A DNA stretch of 64,000 nucleotides from JALHMI01 sp964598535 (GTDB lineage: Bacteria; Planctomycetota; Planctomycetia; Pirellulales; PALSA-1355). Shown here one piece after another: positions 61,088 through 64,000 of the stretch. The DNA is taken from assembly GCA_964598535.1 (NCBI GenBank), contig CAZRCI010000026.1, positions 8,157 through 72,156 of the forward strand, read 5' to 3'. Each line of letters opens with the position of its first letter. Position 1 is the stretch's first letter. A model generated the notes under the pieces. It ran no database searches. It was not told the origin of the DNA and worked only from the letters and a program-made list of their open reading frames with translations. Position numbers and translations under genes: made by a program.

Positions 61088-62065
61088 ATGACACACACAC
61101 GATGGATTGTGGTCCTTGCGGCCGCGTTTGTTTTTCTCGCGGGTAGTACCGCACGTGCTGAACTGCTCTACGGCCTGACCCAGGGGCAGCAACTTGTCAC
61201 CTTTGATAGCCAGTCTCGCGAGATCAGCTCCGCGGTGGGCATCACGGGCCTGGGGAGCGATACGCTGCTGGGGATCGACTTCCGCCCCTCGACCGGTGAA
61301 CTCTATGGGTTCAGCACCGGCAACCGCTTTTACAAAATCAACACGGCGACCGGCGCGGCCGTCGGCGTCGGCGCGGCCCTCAGTGTGGTCGACATCGTCA
61401 AGTCGTTCGATTTCGATCCGGTGAACGACAATATCCGCGTCCTCACGAATCAGCGCAGGAACATCCGCGTGAACCCGAACAACGGCGCGATGATCGCCAA
61501 CGACTCGCCGCTGAATTTCACGGTTGGTGACCCAAATGCCGGCGCCGTGCCGCAAGTCGTCCAAGGCGCCTACACCAATAGCTATCCCGGCGCCACGAGC
61601 ACCACGCTCTACAACCTGGAAGCGGCCATGGACGTCCTGACGATCCAGTCGCCGCAGAATACCGGCACCCTGGAAACGGTCGGTTCGCTCGGCCTCGGGC
61701 TCGGCATCTTGCTCTCGTTCAACGGCATGGACATCTCCGGCCAGACCGGCATCGGCTACGTCGTCGGCCAGTCCCTGCTGTCGGGCGGATTGGTCGAGAA
61801 CGTGCTCTACACGATCGATTTGGCCACGGGCGCGATCTCGGCCGAAGGCTCCATCACCGGTGCGCCTCAAGCGGGGCCGCTCACGTTCGGCGGCGGTTAT
61901 CACCCGCCAAAAGTCGAGCCCTGGGACTGTGGCGGCATCGCGGGTGCGGGCTTCTTGATCGACGTGGCCACGATTCCAGTGCCCGAGCCGTCAACATTGA
62001 TTCTCGGCGGGTTTGGCTCCGTGGCCCTGCTCGTCGCGGCGCGCCGCAGGCGCCGTCGAGCATAA
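61088..62065 (+). CDS. PEP-CTERM exported protein with DUF4394 domain
   Basis: A 325-residue protein with a signal peptide (about 1-24, WIVVLAAAFVFLAGSTARAE). The DUF4394 body (about 25-280) has LYGLTQGQQLVTFDSQ, LLGIDFRPSTGELYGFS, SFDFDPVNDNIRVLTN and NIRVNPNNGAM. The C-terminus is a classical PEP-CTERM tail: PVPEPSTLILGGFGS, a hydrophobic helix and RRRRRRA. GGGAG 10-14 bases before ATG 61088 fixes the start. Exosortase genes are not in the window. A bidirectional terminator follows 39 bases after the stop. Confidence 0.92.
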   Translation: MTHTRWIVVLAAAFVFLAGSTARAELLYGLTQGQQLVTFDSQSREISSAVGITGLGSDTLLGIDFRPSTGELYGFSTGNRFYKINTATGAAVGVGAALSVVDIVKSFDFDPVNDNIRVLTNQRRNIRVNPNNGAMIANDSPLNFTVGDPNAGAVPQVVQGAYTNSYPGATSTTLYNLEAAMDVLTIQSPQNTGTLETVGSLGLGLGILLSFNGMDISGQTGIGYVVGQSLLSGGLVENVLYTIDLATGAISAEGSITGAPQAGPLTFGGGYHPPKVEPWDCGGIAGAGFLIDVATIPVPEPSTLILGGFGSVALLVAARRRRRRA

Positions 62066-62104
62066 CGACGACCTCGTCGACCGGCAGGCAGCGATAAAAA
62101 AAAC

Positions 62105-62146
62105 AAACGGGCTGCGTTTCCTTATGACAGGGGACGCAGCCCGTTT
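62105..62146. terminator. Bidirectional intrinsic terminator
   Basis: A perfect 13-bp stem AAACGGGCTGCGT (62105-62117) pairs with 62134-62146. An A-rich run precedes it and TCTTTTC follows. It lies between two convergent genes. Confidence 0.88.
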
Positions 62147-62159
62147 TCTTTTCGAGCTA

Positions 62160-63833
62160 TTAGTGCTGCAGCTTCTTGTACCGAATCCGGTGCGGCTGGT
62201 CGGCTTCCATTCCCAGCCGTTCCTTGCGCTGGGCTTCATAGGTCTCGAAGTTGCCTTCGCACCAGTGGGCATAGCTGTCGCCCTCGAACGCCAGGATATG
62301 CGTCGCCACGCGGTCGAGGAACCAGCGATCGTGCGAGATCACGACCACGCAGCCGGCAAAGTTGAGAATCGCTTCTTCCAACGCCCGCAGCGTGTCCACG
62401 TCCAAGTCGTTCGTCGGCTCGTCGAGCAACAGCACGTTACATCCGCAGCGGAGCAGCTTCGCCAGATGCACGCGGTTGCGTTCGCCGCCCGAGAGCGTGC
62501 CCACCTTCTTCTGCTGGTCCGTTCCCTGAAAGTTGAATCGCGCGACGTACGAGCGGGCGTTCATCTTGCGCTTGCCCATTTCGAGCATGTCGTGTCCGCC
62601 CGAGATCTCCTCATAGATCGTTTTCTCGGGCTTCAGCGCGTCGCGGTTCTGATCGACGTAGCCCAGTTCCACGGTCGGCCCGATCCGAATCTCGCCGCTG
62701 TCGGGCTGGTCTTCGCCGGTGATCATGCGGAACAGCGTCGTCTTGCCCACGCCGTTGGCGCCGATCACGCCCACCACGCCGCCGGGCGGAAGGCGAAAGC
62801 TGAGATTCTCGATGAGCAACTTGTCGCCAAACCCCTTCGATAGGTTCTTGGCCTCGATGACCAGATCGCCCAGGTGTTTGCCCGTCGGGATCTGGATTTC
62901 CAGCTCCTGCTCGCGCGCGGCCTGATCTTCGGCCGCCAGCTTCTCGTAGGCGTTGATGCGCGCCTTGCTCTTGGCCTGCCGGGCGCGCGGAGCCATGCGA
63001 ATCCATTCGAGCTCTTTGTCGAGCGTCTTCTGACGTGCGCTAGCGGCTTTCTCTTCCTGTTCGAGCCGTTTCTTTTTCTGTTCCAGCCACGACGAGTAGT
63101 TCCCTTCCCAGGGAATGCCTTGCCCGCGGTCGAGCTCCAGGATCCAGCCGGCCACGTTATCCAGAAAATAGCGATCGTGCGTCACCGCCACGACCGTGCC
63201 CGTGTACTCGGCCAGATGCCGTTCGAGCCAGGCCACACTCTCGGCGTCCAGATGGTTCGTGGGTTCGTCGAGCAGCAGCAGGTCGGGCCGTTCGAGCAGA
63301 ATCTTGCACAGCGCCACCCGGCGGCGCTCCCCTCCGGAGAGCTTCGTCACATCGGCGTCGCCCGGCGGCAAGTTCATCGCGTCCATCGCGATTTCAACCT
63401 GCCGATCCAACTCCCAGGCGTTGTGCAGCTCGATCTGATCTTGCACCTTCGCCTGCTCGGCCAGCAGCTTTTCCATCTCCTCGGGCGAAATGTCTTCGGC
63501 AAATCGGGCGTTGATCTCATCGTATCGGGTGAGCAGTTGGCGGATCGGCGCCACGGCCTCCTCGACGTTGCCGAAGACGTCCTTCTCCGGATTAAGTTGC
63601 GGTTCTTGCGGCAGATAGCCCACCGTAAAGCCGTCGGTCAACCGGGCTTCCCCGTCGAAGTCCTTGTCCCAGCCGGCCATGATGCGCAATAGCGTGCTTT
63701 TGCCCGATCCGTTGCGGCCCAACACGCCGATCTTCGCGCCGGGATAAAACGCCAGCCAGATATTCTTGAGCACTTCACGCTGGCCGTGCTTTTTGGTGAG
63801 ATCCGAGATCTGGTAGATGTACTGCTGACCCAT
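62160..63833 (-). CDS. ettA: Energy-dependent translational throttle ABC-F ATPase EttA
   Basis: A 557-residue ABC-F protein with two ATPase domains. The first has Walker A GRNGSGKST (about 39-47), signature LSGGERRRVALCK and Walker B LLLLDEPTNHLD. The linker with coiled coil (about 235-315) includes QKKKRLEQEEKAASARQKTL and RMAPRARQAKSKARI. The second has GANGVGKTT, LSGGERNRVHLAK and LLLDEPTNDLD. Length and order match EttA, which acts at the ribosomal E site. No membrane segments. It faces the PEP-CTERM gene. Confidence 0.95.
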   Translation of the reverse strand: MGQQYIYQISDLTKKHGQREVLKNIWLAFYPGAKIGVLGRNGSGKSTLLRIMAGWDKDFDGEARLTDGFTVGYLPQEPQLNPEKDVFGNVEEAVAPIRQLLTRYDEINARFAEDISPEEMEKLLAEQAKVQDQIELHNAWELDRQVEIAMDAMNLPPGDADVTKLSGGERRRVALCKILLERPDLLLLDEPTNHLDAESVAWLERHLAEYTGTVVAVTHDRYFLDNVAGWILELDRGQGIPWEGNYSSWLEQKKKRLEQEEKAASARQKTLDKELEWIRMAPRARQAKSKARINAYEKLAAEDQAAREQELEIQIPTGKHLGDLVIEAKNLSKGFGDKLLIENLSFRLPPGGVVGVIGANGVGKTTLFRMITGEDQPDSGEIRIGPTVELGYVDQNRDALKPEKTIYEEISGGHDMLEMGKRKMNARSYVARFNFQGTDQQKKVGTLSGGERNRVHLAKLLRCGCNVLLLDEPTNDLDVDTLRALEEAILNFAGCVVVISHDRWFLDRVATHILAFEGDSYAHWCEGNFETYEAQRKERLGMEADQPHRIRYKKLQH

Positions 63834-64000
63834 GAGTATCGTTATGCCGGTAGAGGGTTAAGAAATTGTTTTCAAAGCCGAGGGGGCTGCCCCCCTTCTC
63901 GACCGCTTTTTTTGAAGCCGTTTGTAAGTTGCCGGCCGAGTCGCGGCCCGCCCCTTTTCGCGGCACGCGGCGAAGGTCGTTCCGGCGGGGAAGCTCACGG

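Overview
GC-rich chromosomal segment of a planctomycete, most likely of the order Pirellulales. The lineage call is an inference from gene content. It rests on a PEP-CTERM protein with a DUF4394-type body and on secreted HEAT-repeat, PQQ-propeller and DUF1570-type proteins. It also rests on a Tat-exported Gfo/Idh/MocA oxidoreductase, a membrane protein with a degenerate J-domain-like N-terminus, an ECF sigma factor overlapping a membrane protein gene, and many small exported proteins of unknown function. Genes are mostly in short operons on both strands. I see no rRNA, tRNA, CRISPR array, prophage or intact insertion sequence.

Layout. 1-2.6 kb: end of a D-glutamate cyclase gene, then an ECF sigma factor translationally coupled to a membrane-anchored protein. 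2.9-5.6 kb: a duplicated ABC-2 permease, a decayed PEP-CTERM gene remnant and a GGDEF diguanylate cyclase. 5.7-8.8 kb: pyrB-pyrC and an NYN-domain nuclease. 8.9-10.4 kb: a hairpin-rich repeat, dps and a DUF971 protein. 10.5-24 kb (minus strand): a three-gene Gld-like ABC system (ATPase, permease-GldG fusion, DUF4340 protein), nadB, a 1280-residue membrane protein with a very long Ser/Gln/Gly/Asp-rich tract, and an exported HEAT-repeat protein. 24-30.6 kb: a glycine-rich secreted protein, a UxaA-type dehydratase, a PQQ-propeller protein, NAD kinase and a secreted protein.

30.6-34.4 kb is the most coherent regulatory unit. An NtrC-type sigma-54 activator is transcribed away from a consensus -24/-12 promoter. 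That promoter reads into a small two-helix membrane protein and an SbtA-type bicarbonate permease. 34.5-41.5 kb: a THUMP-like methyltransferase, unknown proteins, a double-PDZ protein, a GNAT acetyltransferase, and dnaA behind a near-consensus promoter. 41.5-51.2 kb: Gfo/Idh/MocA, DUF1570, HEAT lipoprotein, large exported protein, CdaZ-like diadenylate cyclase, NAD(P)HX epimerase, a second full copy of the hairpin repeat, and small exported proteins. 51.2-57.3 kb: guaB, tag, membrane proteins, a TauE/SafE remnant, lspA, and a run of three tiny exported proteins, two of which share a C-terminal motif. 57.6-64 kb: proC, two unknown genes and an EfpL/YeiP-type elongation factor in a row, a lysine-rich basic protein, a PEP-CTERM protein, and ettA.

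The most novel candidates are the sigma-54/SbtA module, the tiny exported protein cluster, the multi-hairpin dispersed repeat (98 and 160 bp copies, one supplying a stop codon to a neighbour), and a recurring pattern of short tandem duplications at gene 3' ends.
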